NCBI GenBank assembly: GCA_014728085.1
Contig: WJMF01000208.1
Location: 62,001 to 126,000, forward strand
Length of the DNA: 64,000 nucleotides
From: Candidatus Zhuqueibacterota bacterium
Lineage (GTDB): Bacteria > Zhuqueibacterota > Zhuqueibacteria > Residuimicrobiales > Oceaniaggregativiventaceae
Direction of reading: 5' to 3'
Below are positions 1-9,924 of the stretch, piece after piece. The notes under the pieces are model-generated. The model had not been told where the DNA came from and did not search any database. It worked only from the letters and a program-made list of their open reading frames with translations. The translations under genes and the position numbers were made by a program. The stretch's first letter is position 1, and each line of letters starts with the position of its first letter.

Positions 1-2
1 GT

Positions 3-1007
3 CATGCTTATGTTGGTGGCGGCGATATGCCCAAGGTTGAAAAAGTAAAAACCGGCCTTTTGGGCGCACGGTTGCAAAGAACAAGTCAATATTATCAGGT
101 CAAGACAATTTTACCGGGAGAAAATTGGGTCAACAGCCGTCGTTCACCGCTGACGGAAATCGGTGTTGATGTTTCTGAAGGCGATTATATTTTAGCCGTT
201 AACGGTATTTCCACCAAAGAGATGGATAATATTTACCAACATCTTGCGGACACCCCGGGCAAACAGGTTATCTTAACCGTGAACGACAAGCCCACCGCGA
301 AAGGAAGCCGGGAGGTTATTGTCAAGCCCATCGATGATGAAAGCGACCTTTATTATTACAACTGGGTACAGCAAAATATTAAAAAGGTAGAACAAAAGAG
401 TGACGGTAAAATCGGCTATATCCATATTCCGGATATGGGCGTCTCCGGTTTGAACGAGTTCGTCAAGTATTTTTATCCCCAATTGCGTAAAAAAGCGCTC
501 ATTATCGATGTCAGAGGAAATGGTGGCGGCAACGTTTCTCCCATGATCATAGAAAGGCTGATTCGCGAGCCGGTTATGTTTGAAATGGCCAGAAACACCA
601 CGCCAAGTCCGGATCCTGCAAGCCTGCATATGGGGCCCAAAGCGGTATTAATCAATGAATTTTCCGCATCGGACGGTGATATCTTTCCCTACCGGTTTAA
701 AAAATACGGGCTTGGAAAATTGATCGGTAAACGCACCTGGGGTGGTGTTGTCGGAATTCGGGGAAGTTTGCCGTTGTTGGATGGTGGATATTTATACAAG
801 CCGGAATTTACCGGTTATGATACGGAAGGCAAAGAGTGGGTTATTGAAGGAAGGGGCGTGGAGCCGGATATACAGGTGGACAACGATCCGGCAAAGGAAT
901 TTGCCGGAATTGATCAGCAGCTCAACAAAGCCATCGATGTTCTTTTAAATGAATTGCAGCAGGAAGAACCGGCAATTCCGCACATACCTCCTTTTCCCAA
1001 AAAATAA
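3..1007 (+). CDS. Tricorn-like / S41 family peptidase, C-terminal part (PDZ + tail-specific protease core); 5' end outside window
   Basis: Frame is open upstream of the ATG at 27, giving HAYVGGGD, a motif typical of tricorn proteases. PDZ-like segment (GVDVSEGDYILAVNG) and S41 core (IGYIHIPDMG, DVRGNGGG, SASDGDIFPYRFK). Confidence 0.88.
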   Translation, partial: HAYVGGGDMPKVEKVKTGLLGARLQRTSQYYQVKTILPGENWVNSRRSPLTEIGVDVSEGDYILAVNGISTKEMDNIYQHLADTPGKQVILTVNDKPTAKGSREVIVKPIDDESDLYYYNWVQQNIKKVEQKSDGKIGYIHIPDMGVSGLNEFVKYFYPQLRKKALIIDVRGNGGGNVSPMIIERLIREPVMFEMARNTTPSPDPASLHMGPKAVLINEFSASDGDIFPYRFKKYGLGKLIGKRTWGGVVGIRGSLPLLDGGYLYKPEFTGYDTEGKEWVIEGRGVEPDIQVDNDPAKEFAGIDQQLNKAIDVLLNELQQEEPAIPHIPPFPKK

Positions 1008-1021
1008 GCCAGACACTACAA

Positions 1022-1078
1022 AGCCGCAAAACGCCTTAAAAATCAAATTTTTAGTATAAAGCCAGGCGTTTTGCGGCT
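1022..1078. terminator. Perfect 15-bp inverted repeat between convergent genes; probable bidirectional terminator
   Basis: agccgcaaaacgcct (1022-1036) and aggcgttttgcggct (1064-1078) are exact reverse complements. The loop holds a smaller aaaaat/attttt hairpin. Sits between the convergent 3' ends at 1007 and 1103. Confidence 0.65.
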
Positions 1079-1102
1079 ATTATCAAATCGTGTGATGGAG
1101 CC

Positions 1103-2377
1103 CTATCGTTTCAGCAAAACCTCTTTTTCATATTGCTCCACTTTTTCCAGCCACTTTCCGTCTGGGGGAACGTTGTTTTTAAGGCAATAATAATTCCAGA
1201 TCGCACCAGAGGGGAGGGATTTAATATCCTCCATCATTGCGAGTCTTTTGGTAAGATTGCCGTTTTTTTCGGCTTCTTTTAATGTATTCGAGGGTTCCAA
1301 CAGCGCGTTGAGGTATGCTTTAAGGACAGATCGCATACCGATGATCCAGGCAGCGATTCTGTTGACGCTGGCGTCGAAAAAGTCCGTACCGGCATGGACA
1401 CGTGATTGAAAGCCGTTTTGTATTACCGCCCGTGCAATCGCCAGGGAATCATCATTCAGGGTAACAATGTGGTCGCTGTCCCAGCGAACCCCCCTGCTGA
1501 TGTGCAACATGATTTCATCGATGTAAAGCAAAACAGAAGAAATTTTATCCGCGATGGATTCAGTGGGATGAAAATGTCCACTGTCCAGAGTAAGCAGGAC
1601 ATTTTTTTCAATCGCATAGCCGAGATAAAACTCAAACGAACCGACAACGTATGACTCGGATCCAATGCCGAAGAGCTTGCTTTCTACGGTGTCTTTATTG
1701 TGTTTGGGGTCGATCTTTTCAGCAAAGACCTTATCCAGGGCTTGCTTGAGAATCTCTCTGGGCGCATAGCGGTCAGCCGGGGTGTCTTTATAACCATCCG
1801 GAATCCAGACATTGGTGATACAGGCGGTATTTAATTCTTTGCCAAAGTATTCGCCGATTTTTCGGCTGGCGATACAATGTTCGATCCAGAAGTTGCGCAC
1901 ATTGGGGTCACGCGAGGCCAGGGTCAGGCCCTCTTTGACCATGGGGTGGGCAAAACAGCTCGGATTAAAATCGAGACCCAACTCTTGTTCTTTTGCCCAG
2001 TCACACCAGTTTTTAAAATGAGTGGGTTCCAGTTCATTACGGTCGACTTTTTTGCCGTTGGTTTCTGCATAAATCGCATGCAAATTGAGGCGGTGTTTGC
2101 CGGGAACCAGCGACAGGGCCGTTTCGATGTCCCGGCGCAATTCGTCGGCATTTCCAGGTTTTCCGGGATAATCACCAGTGGCCATAATACCGCCATCCGT
2201 GATATCTCCGCCACCTTCGAATCCCCCGACATCATCTCCCTGCCAGCAGTGCATGGAGACAGGTATTTTTTGTAGCTGATTCAGGATTTCGTCGGTATCC
2301 ACCCCCAAAAGGGCAAAGATATCTTTGGCCTGCTCATAAGCATGCTCATAGGTTTTGGCGTTGTCAATTTTAGCCAT
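1103..2377 (-). CDS. rhaA: L-rhamnose isomerase
   Basis: 424 aa with RhaA motifs: PVSMHCWQGDDVGGFE, TGDYPGK, RLNLHAIY, LDFNPSCFAHP, VESKLFGIGSESYVVGS, LDSGHFHPTE, RWDSDHIV, FFDASVNRIAAW. Confidence 0.95.
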   Translation of the reverse strand: MAKIDNAKTYEHAYEQAKDIFALLGVDTDEILNQLQKIPVSMHCWQGDDVGGFEGGGDITDGGIMATGDYPGKPGNADELRRDIETALSLVPGKHRLNLHAIYAETNGKKVDRNELEPTHFKNWCDWAKEQELGLDFNPSCFAHPMVKEGLTLASRDPNVRNFWIEHCIASRKIGEYFGKELNTACITNVWIPDGYKDTPADRYAPREILKQALDKVFAEKIDPKHNKDTVESKLFGIGSESYVVGSFEFYLGYAIEKNVLLTLDSGHFHPTESIADKISSVLLYIDEIMLHISRGVRWDSDHIVTLNDDSLAIARAVIQNGFQSRVHAGTDFFDASVNRIAAWIIGMRSVLKAYLNALLEPSNTLKEAEKNGNLTKRLAMMEDIKSLPSGAIWNYYCLKNNVPPDGKWLEKVEQYEKEVLLKR

Positions 2378-2426
2378 AATTTTACTCCTTTTATAGGTTT
2401 ATATGATCAAGTGTTACAGAAAATCC

Positions 2427-3773
2427 TCAGTATATAAATTGTCGAAAGTTTTTAATCGTATGAAAGGTAATCATGTTACCATCATGTGCATCTTTTGCGA
2501 GGTGATTCCCGGAGCGGCTGACAACATAAAGGTCTTCTCCGTCGATGACCATAGAGGCATAATGCCGTCCCTGTCGTGGTGTTTCGCCCACGGCAACGAG
2601 TGCTGCAAAGCACCAATCAATGCAATTTTTGGAGAAATGCAGTTGCAGACGGTGCCGCTCGTTATTTGGCAAATTGTAACGCTCTTCGGGGAGTTTCCCG
2701 GGGTCGGTCATTGAATCAGTAGATTGCGAACTCAACAACCAGTATTTTTTGCTGATTTGATCATATAGAATATGGAAACGCATTTGGCCTCCGGGACAGG
2801 GAACATAGACCATTTTTTTTCCGGAAGGCGCGGTTTCCAGAAGTGTTGTCATTGTTCCGTCGGCATTTTCTTTAACTTTACAGATGGCGGCAAGATTTGT
2901 ACTGCCCGTATGAGCCCGCATCCACAAATGAAAGGTATTCCCCAGCGGGTCGTACCACAAATGATCCGGATCGGTGAATTGTACCACATTCGCCTCGAGC
3001 CAGCCGATAGCTGCCATTCCCCGATTTTCTGCCGGATACAGCGCTGTTTTGGGATCCATTTTATAGAACGGGACACCAAAACAATCCAATTCACGATAAT
3101 CTACAGCATCTTCGAAAACCAATTCACTGGCAAACGTCCAGTTTTGCGCATTGGTCAGATCGTCACTTGTCCGGGCTCTCATCAATACCGGAGCGATATT
3201 GGCAACCTGCCATGTTTCATAAAACCCGCGGTCGACTCTTTTTTCCATAACCAGATAGATATTGTTTTTGGTATAATGCACATTGCATGCGGATTGATGC
3301 CACTGTTCGTTCTGAGTGAGTTTAACCGGGTCGGACCAGGTAATGCCATTGTCGTCGGATTTTATCACCATGAGATCGTACCCCCGGCCGAGAATGTATA
3401 CCGATTCACCGGCGACAAATGGTCTGGCATGACCAAATGGAAAGTTTCCTCTACGGGTCCAGGATTTACCCGCATCGTCAGAGGTGAAGATCTGTCCCTG
3501 GGAGGTGGCGTTTCTGTGGCTGAGCACCAGCTTGTCACCGGGAAAAGAGTTGACCCCCGGACCGCCGAATTCCATGGTTACAATAAGACGGCCATTCCGA
3601 AGACGCGTAATTCCGGGCGTATAACAGTAGACCGAATCCGGATTCTTTGATTCCGCTATTTTAACAAAATGATCGGCAACCGGCTTTACTCTAAATTGGA
3701 ATTTTTTGCATGCCGGACTGATCAGAGAGACGGAGAGAACGAAAATTAAAATGATAAATAACCGGTATTTCAT
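2427..3773 (-). CDS. Sialidase/BNR-repeat-like secreted lipoprotein
   Basis: Lipobox-like N-terminus (LSVSLISPAC). Asp-box-like motifs SDDAGKSWTRRG and SDDNGITWSDP. Confidence 0.7.
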   Translation of the reverse strand: MKYRLFIILIFVLSVSLISPACKKFQFRVKPVADHFVKIAESKNPDSVYCYTPGITRLRNGRLIVTMEFGGPGVNSFPGDKLVLSHRNATSQGQIFTSDDAGKSWTRRGNFPFGHARPFVAGESVYILGRGYDLMVIKSDDNGITWSDPVKLTQNEQWHQSACNVHYTKNNIYLVMEKRVDRGFYETWQVANIAPVLMRARTSDDLTNAQNWTFASELVFEDAVDYRELDCFGVPFYKMDPKTALYPAENRGMAAIGWLEANVVQFTDPDHLWYDPLGNTFHLWMRAHTGSTNLAAICKVKENADGTMTTLLETAPSGKKMVYVPCPGGQMRFHILYDQISKKYWLLSSQSTDSMTDPGKLPEERYNLPNNERHRLQLHFSKNCIDWCFAALVAVGETPRQGRHYASMVIDGEDLYVVSRSGNHLAKDAHDGNMITFHTIKNFRQFIY

Positions 3774-3847
3774 TGTTCATGCTTTTTTTTATTTATAGTA
3801 GTTAATAAAAGTCGGAATTTCAAGTGAGAAAAACGATAATTAAGCCC

Positions 3848-4792
3848 CTATTGCAGCAGTGTGTTAATGATGTGCGAGAATGCGTTTGCTCCCCGGGTGT
3901 TGAGATGATCACAGTCGTAAAAAAAGCTATCGGGTAATTGCAACGTGCTGTAATCAGCGTAATGCACCCCCGGCGAGGAAGAAAGATCATGGGTTGTTTC
4001 TTTTAGCAACTTCCTGTAGAAAGCGGGAATGCGTTCCCGATAGGTCTCGTGCAGAGGCGGGGTAACAAGCCAGAGTTGTAAGCGGTTTTTATGACAAAAA
4101 GCAGCAATTTTTTTGAGGGACTGCAGCATAATTTCGGATTTGGGAGCAATTCGATCACCGTTATAATAATGCTTTGCAATAATCCATTGAATTCTCTTCA
4201 TTTGGATGTCCGTTCGTATCCGGGTATCATATCCGCCCCAGAAGGCGTAATCGGAGGGCTGTTGTTTTGAACAGGCAATTTTAATCCAGAGATGTAAATT
4301 TTTATATAATTCCAGGGGTATACCGTAATCGAATTTGATCGAGCTGATGATAAAAGGCTGATTCCATTTTCGAATGACGCTTTTTCCGTTTTTATTCAGG
4401 AGCATATAATATTGATCATAGAAATGCATCAAATCTTCCGAGTCGAATAATTTTTCTTCATTGAACTCGCTCAGATTATGCGGACTGGTGGAGAGGATAA
4501 TATTTTTTAGCTGCCGGTTTTTCTGATAGATGAATTTTAGCTTGTAAAAGGTATAAAAGAGCGGCTCGGCAACGATAGCGGCATTAACAGAATTGTGGAT
4601 GTATTCCGGATTAAAGGCAAACTGCGCCTGGGAATCTCCGAGGATCAACGTGTTGATGTCACCGTGCAGATTGAAATGTTCGGGATTTTGAATTTTTTCA
4701 ATAAACATGTTTTTTGTGATGATCGACAACAAGACGAGGGTGACCACCAGCAATATTAAAAATTGGCAGATTTTTTTGATCAGTATTTTCAT
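3848..4792 (-). CDS. SGNH hydrolase-like protein paired with MBOAT acyltransferase
   Basis: N-terminal membrane anchor, LILGDSQ motif, C-terminal DCDHLNTRGA. Lies immediately downstream of the MBOAT gene on the same strand. Confidence 0.6.
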   Translation of the reverse strand: MKILIKKICQFLILLVVTLVLLSIITKNMFIEKIQNPEHFNLHGDINTLILGDSQAQFAFNPEYIHNSVNAAIVAEPLFYTFYKLKFIYQKNRQLKNIILSTSPHNLSEFNEEKLFDSEDLMHFYDQYYMLLNKNGKSVIRKWNQPFIISSIKFDYGIPLELYKNLHLWIKIACSKQQPSDYAFWGGYDTRIRTDIQMKRIQWIIAKHYYNGDRIAPKSEIMLQSLKKIAAFCHKNRLQLWLVTPPLHETYRERIPAFYRKLLKETTHDLSSSPGVHYADYSTLQLPDSFFYDCDHLNTRGANAFSHIINTLLQ

Positions 4793-4822
4793 GACACATG
4801 TCGTCCAAAAGGATATAACGAT

Positions 4823-6262
4823 TTAAAATTGAAAATAGATAAATTCCTGTTTGGTAAAAACGCCGAACATGATAATAGACAACAACAGAATCAGATAAAC
4901 GGACCAGCGCAGGGTTTTCGGTTTGTTGTTTAAAAACTGTCGCATTCTTCGGTGTCTTTGCATCATATGAATGCATTCCATAAACAGGATGGAAAGAACA
5001 GCAATGACAAACTCGGTTTGGTTCAATCCCACGGTATACTGGTGCCAGCTTAAATCAGCGAAAATATTTTTAATGATATAGAGTGCATCAAAAAGATTAT
5101 TGGCTCTGAAAAAGATCCATCCAAAGAGGACGAGATGAAACGTGGTGACAACCTGAATGAGTTTCAACCAGGCCGGGTGTTTATCCAAATGGGTAGAGCG
5201 GATAAATTTTATGCGAAATTTTCCGGTCCAAATGGAGAGAGTGAGATACATGCCGTGCAGCCCTCCCCAGATTACAAAGGTCCAGTCTGCACCGTGCCAG
5301 AGGCCGCTGATCAGAAAGACGATCATCAGGTTGGAATACCAGCGCCATTTGGCAACGCGGTTGCCCCCGAGCGAGATATAGAGATAATCCTTGAACCAGC
5401 TGGAGAGCGATATATGCCAGCGTTTCCAGAATTCCGAAATGTTTTTGGAAAAATAGGGGCGTTTAAAATTATCCATGAGGTCATACCCCATCACCTGGGC
5501 TGCGCCGATAGCGATATCGGAATATCCGGAAAAGTCACAATAGATCTGAAAAGCAAAAAAGTAGGTTGCCACAATGAGGGGAATGCCGGTGTAATCATGG
5601 GCGCTGTTATAAACGCTATCCACCATAACAGCGAGGCGATCCGCTATAACCACCTTTTTAAAAAATCCCCACAGCATAAGTTTTAATCCGTCGGAAACGC
5701 GTTGATAATCAAAACGTTTTTTTTCAAAAAGCTGCGGTAACAAGCGCGTTGATCTTTCGATGGGACCGGCCACCAGTTGCGGGAAAAACGCTACATAGAG
5801 CGCGAATATACCGAGATGTCTTTCCGCCTTTTTTTTGCCCCTGTAAACATCAATGGTATAGCTCAGTGTTTGGAAGGTATAAAAAGATATTCCCACAGGA
5901 AGCAGAAAATCAAAAGCAGGAAAATCGACGAATATATTAAATTGGTTAAACATCGTCAGAACGGATTGGCTGAAAAAGGTATAATATTTGAACAAAAAAA
6001 GCAGACCCAGATTGGAACAGAGACTTGCGATGAGAAAAAATTGCCGGATGCGTGGCTTTGTTTGTTTCTCCATCTGCAGTCCGGCAATGTAATCGATCAT
6101 GGTTGAAAATAGAATTAGAACAATGTATTTAGGATTCCAGCACATATAAAAATAATAGCTGGAGAGCAAAAGAAAAACCCAGCGGTAGCGGGCTTTGAGA
6201 GAAAAGTAGATTGCTACGACAATGGGGAAAAAAACAAGAAAATGTAAAGAGTTAAAAAGCAT
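4823..6262 (-). CDS. MBOAT family O-acyltransferase (AlgI/DltB-like)
   Basis: MLFNSLHFLVFFPIVVAIYF N-terminus, LLPVGISFYTFQTLSYTIDVYRG, SGYSDIAIG, FWKRWHISLSSWFKDYLYISLGGNR, SGLWHGADWTFVIWGGLHG. Confidence 0.93.
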   Translation of the reverse strand: MLFNSLHFLVFFPIVVAIYFSLKARYRWVFLLLSSYYFYMCWNPKYIVLILFSTMIDYIAGLQMEKQTKPRIRQFFLIASLCSNLGLLFLFKYYTFFSQSVLTMFNQFNIFVDFPAFDFLLPVGISFYTFQTLSYTIDVYRGKKKAERHLGIFALYVAFFPQLVAGPIERSTRLLPQLFEKKRFDYQRVSDGLKLMLWGFFKKVVIADRLAVMVDSVYNSAHDYTGIPLIVATYFFAFQIYCDFSGYSDIAIGAAQVMGYDLMDNFKRPYFSKNISEFWKRWHISLSSWFKDYLYISLGGNRVAKWRWYSNLMIVFLISGLWHGADWTFVIWGGLHGMYLTLSIWTGKFRIKFIRSTHLDKHPAWLKLIQVVTTFHLVLFGWIFFRANNLFDALYIIKNIFADLSWHQYTVGLNQTEFVIAVLSILFMECIHMMQRHRRMRQFLNNKPKTLRWSVYLILLLSIIMFGVFTKQEFIYFQF

Positions 6263-6476
6263 GCCGGATATCTATCAATGGTTTTGTTGCCATACCTTCT
6301 CTGCAACGAGGACTGTTTTGGTTGAATTGATTGGTATGGAGGCCGCAATGAAATCGTTAATTATGTACACACAACATCAATAGATTGCAGAAATCAGCCT
6401 TTGCTGAAGGATTCGTTCACTCTGAATTCGGAATCCGGGAAAGCCTTTTTAAAACGTGATATGCTTCAGAGAGCAT

Positions 6477-7361
6477 TCAGTTCTTTTTCTCATTTAGAAA
6501 AGGAACCGGTAACGGCGACCGCACATGTAAATCTCTTTGCGGAAAGGGAATTTCAATATTATTTTGCCGAAATTTCCGTACAATAGCGCAATTGATATCG
6601 GAGCGGATAAAATGGTGCCTGGTCGGATCGAGTATCCACACTCTCAACTGAAGGTTCCAGGAAGAGTCGCCGAATTCGCGAAAGATAACATCCGGAGTAG
6701 GGGATTTTAATACATCCTTGTTTTCGTCGGCAATTTCATGCAGGGTTTTTAGAACGAGATCGAGATCTGAATTGTAAGAGACGCCGATATCAACAACCAG
6801 TCTGACTTTGGGATCTCCATGAGACCAATTGACCACCTGGGATGAAATGAATTCCGAATTGGGTACAATGATCGAAATATTATTCAACGAGCGCACCGTG
6901 GTGGAGCGGATGTTGATCTCTTCAACGTCTCCTTCCGTCTGACCGACAATAATGCGATCCCCTACCATGATCGGTTTTTCAAACAACAGAATCAGACCGG
7001 CTACGAAATTGGAGGTAACATTTTGCAGCCCGAATCCGATACCGACCGAGAGCAATCCGAAAATAACGGCCAACCCGCCCAAACTGATATTGATAAACTG
7101 GAAGGCAATGATGACTCCGATGGTGGTTATCGAGTACTCGGTGATTCGTTTCAGCGTATACCGGGTGCCTCTGTCGATATTCATTCTGGAAAGGACCCGA
7201 CTCATAATCATTCGGCTAAACAGGCGGGACATAATTACAAAGAGGATAACCACCACAGTAAAAACGATCAGCGATGCCAGAGTCACATCTGTCTGTTTAA
7301 TTTTAAAAAGAGGAAAATATAAAATATCTTTTAACGCCTGCAAAATGTTGGTGATATCCAT
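6477..7361 (-). CDS. Mechanosensitive ion channel, MscS family
   Basis: FGLLSVGIGFGLQNVTSNFVAGLILLFEKPIMVGDRI, VPNSEFISSQVVNWS. ORF opens at 7406, but the internal Met at 7361 (MDITNIL) avoids overlap with the upstream gene. Confidence 0.9.
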   Translation of the reverse strand: MDITNILQALKDILYFPLFKIKQTDVTLASLIVFTVVVILFVIMSRLFSRMIMSRVLSRMNIDRGTRYTLKRITEYSITTIGVIIAFQFINISLGGLAVIFGLLSVGIGFGLQNVTSNFVAGLILLFEKPIMVGDRIIVGQTEGDVEEINIRSTTVRSLNNISIIVPNSEFISSQVVNWSHGDPKVRLVVDIGVSYNSDLDLVLKTLHEIADENKDVLKSPTPDVIFREFGDSSWNLQLRVWILDPTRHHFIRSDINCAIVRKFRQNNIEIPFPQRDLHVRSPLPVPFLNEKKN

Positions 7362-7372
7362 CGTATACCCCT

Positions 7373-9691
7373 TTATTTTTGGTTTACTATAAACACTTTT
7401 CCGCACATAAAGTCTGTGATCCAGATATTTCCGGATTGGTCTTTCTCGATGCGATTCAGGGAAAAGATTGCATCGCCATATTGTCCGTCCATGAAAAAGG
7501 AACTATTGCGGCTGTTAAATCGCGTGTCTCCAAAGGGATAAGATTCCTGAAGGCAGATTGTAAAGCGTTCCTTTTTCGGATCAAAGCGCATAACCGTCAA
7601 CTGGTCGGATGAATGGGACGTAATTAACAATGTCTTTCCCCACTTGAACAAGTTGTCGGGGTAGCCCGGCACCGGTAATGGATAGGTATTTACTTGGTTT
7701 TGCAGGATTTGCAGAGTATTGTCAAGATGATTGATAACAGCAAGGCTATTTTCGAACAGCAGTAGCGCTAATGGTCCTCTATCCGTGGGTATCTCTTTTT
7801 TGGCTTTGCTTGTTTTGTCTATTATCGATACAGAGTTGGAACCAAAGTTTGCAACGTAAATTTTTTCTTCGTCGAAAGCCAGGTCAGTTGCCGTCCGGCC
7901 GACCTTTTGCCGGTGGAGAAGGGCTTTGTTATGGGGGTCGATGATTTGTAAAATACTGGAAGCGGAATCTTTTTCACCAATGCGCAGCAGATAAAGATGG
8001 TCGGTCAGAGAATCGTATTTGATCGTCCTTTGAGTGGTTTCTCTGGTCACCGTATCAGGCAACACAATTCTTTTTCCAATATCAAAAAGCCGCACCGGGT
8101 CTTCAAGTGTTCCGATGAATTGAGGCTCTCTTCCCCAGTTGTTCTGTGTAAAATAGAGGGTATTGTTTTTATCGAGAGTCATATGCAGGGCCTGGCGGGG
8201 GATTCTGCGGTCATAGAGGTTTAAATCTTTGCGCCGGATCGTGAGGATGCCGTTTTTGGCATCCCAAATATAAACGGTTGGCCAATAGGATTGGTGCGCT
8301 CCATAAGCAAGGTAAATATCTCCATAACCGTTGTCGATAGCCCGTAGCGGAAAGTCGACGGGAAGTTGATGCAACTCGTGTGTTCCGTTAGCAAATATGC
8401 GGCAAAACTGATCTTCATTATTGAACACCAGAAAGGAGGTGGAGTCGAATTCGATCAAATCGACGGGGGCCCAGCCGGTTCTTATCTTTTCCATTTTTTC
8501 ACTGTCGGGGTGAAATACGGAAACGGCGGCTCCAAAGACTCCATTAACGGCGGTGGCGCCACGCAGAAAATAGATATTTTCGGATTTGGGATCAAAAACA
8601 GCAGAGAACATGTGGGGAAGAATTCCGAGTCCGGTGATGCGTCTTTTCAATTTTTTCGTATCGAGATCGATTATATCAATTTCGCCATGAGCCCAACTGA
8701 AATTATACAGAATGTTGTTCTTTTCATCGATGGCTGTGGCGTCATTTCCAAAGGTGGGTACGGCAATTTCTTCAATCCGGCCGCTATTTTTATAGTCAAC
8801 CAGGTGTATTGATGCGGCATTATCATAGGGGATGTAAATCTGATCGGTGGAATGATTATAGTTGATGCCCTGGCCTTCCCGATATCGCGGCAGTTCAACG
8901 ATAGTATCCTTGCCGTCGACCAGGTCGATTTTTGCCGCCTGAATCACGTGTCTGGTTTTGGTTTCGATCACAACATAGAGGGCATGGTTTTTCGAATTAT
9001 AGCCGGCAAGGTGCCAGCGGCTGGCTGGTTCGATATCCAGTTTTCGCGAATTGATCAGCCCGGCTGTTTTACCATCAAAAACATAAAGCATTGATTTTAA
9101 GCCATCTACAGCGATAACCTGTCCTGTGATACGATCTGAAATAACCTTGCGACGCGGCGGAGGCGGCGTAGCATTTAAATTTCTTCTGGTTTCCTCCTCG
9201 TCAACCCAGGGGAGTAATGAGAATTCTCTTTTGCCGGCATGATAGAACCCCAGCTCTTTGCTTTCCTGACCGGCCAGGAATACATTACCGCTGGTCTCGT
9301 CCACGGCAACAGACTCGAATTGTTTACCGGTTTCTATCGATATGCTGTTTTTTTTGTCGGGGTAAATAATGTGGAAACAATCTTTGGCGATAAGATAAAT
9401 GCAACCGGAATTGTGATCCAGTGTCATTGCTTCGGATTTGAGAAACTGCAGCGTTCTTTTGGCGACGGGGATATTTTGTACCGCATGCGTTCGGGTATCG
9501 ATCACTGATACCGATGACGAGAGTGCGTTTGCAGTGATAATACGATTTCTGCTGCTATCGACCATCATCAAGACGGGACCAATGCCGTTTATTTTCAGAT
9601 CCGGCTTGCAATCTATCGCCTGGGTTTTTAAAGATGCCGAAGCGATATAGCTGAGCAGGAAGATCAGGACAAGAGTCGTATATTTTTTCAT
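7373..9691 (-). CDS. Secreted beta-propeller (YVTN/NHL-like) repeat protein
   Basis: Signal peptide MKKYTTLVLIFLLSYIASASL starting at 9691. Repeated blade-like segments such as DLAFDEEKIYVANFGSNSVSIIDKTS and SSSVSVIDTRTHAVQNI. Confidence 0.7.
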   Translation of the reverse strand: MKKYTTLVLIFLLSYIASASLKTQAIDCKPDLKINGIGPVLMMVDSSRNRIITANALSSSVSVIDTRTHAVQNIPVAKRTLQFLKSEAMTLDHNSGCIYLIAKDCFHIIYPDKKNSISIETGKQFESVAVDETSGNVFLAGQESKELGFYHAGKREFSLLPWVDEEETRRNLNATPPPPRRKVISDRITGQVIAVDGLKSMLYVFDGKTAGLINSRKLDIEPASRWHLAGYNSKNHALYVVIETKTRHVIQAAKIDLVDGKDTIVELPRYREGQGINYNHSTDQIYIPYDNAASIHLVDYKNSGRIEEIAVPTFGNDATAIDEKNNILYNFSWAHGEIDIIDLDTKKLKRRITGLGILPHMFSAVFDPKSENIYFLRGATAVNGVFGAAVSVFHPDSEKMEKIRTGWAPVDLIEFDSTSFLVFNNEDQFCRIFANGTHELHQLPVDFPLRAIDNGYGDIYLAYGAHQSYWPTVYIWDAKNGILTIRRKDLNLYDRRIPRQALHMTLDKNNTLYFTQNNWGREPQFIGTLEDPVRLFDIGKRIVLPDTVTRETTQRTIKYDSLTDHLYLLRIGEKDSASSILQIIDPHNKALLHRQKVGRTATDLAFDEEKIYVANFGSNSVSIIDKTSKAKKEIPTDRGPLALLLFENSLAVINHLDNTLQILQNQVNTYPLPVPGYPDNLFKWGKTLLITSHSSDQLTVMRFDPKKERFTICLQESYPFGDTRFNSRNSSFFMDGQYGDAIFSLNRIEKDQSGNIWITDFMCGKVFIVNQK

Positions 9692-9924
9692 GGTGTACCT
9701 GTTTTTCTCCAAAAATATTAAATTTCTTCCAGTAATACAATATATAATCCATGTATCTGAACAATTTCCGCAACGATCAGTTAACAACAGTATTTGGGTT
9801 GTAAACAGGATTGTCAATATTGTCATTCGAAGACAAAAAAAAACATTAAATAGTGATTGACAATAGAGAAATACCTCATTATTTTACATTTAAAGCATTC
9901 ATGATGTGGGATAGGAGAAATTAT

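Noticed and set aside
2772-3650. 292-aa plus-strand ORF antisense to the sialidase-like gene
   Set aside because: The opposite strand carries a lipoprotein signal and Asp-box-like motifs. This ORF shows no family features.
6263-6476. ccatacc/ggtatgg inverted repeat in the MBOAT-MscS spacer
   Set aside because: Only 7 bp of exact pairing with a large loop, which is within chance expectation.
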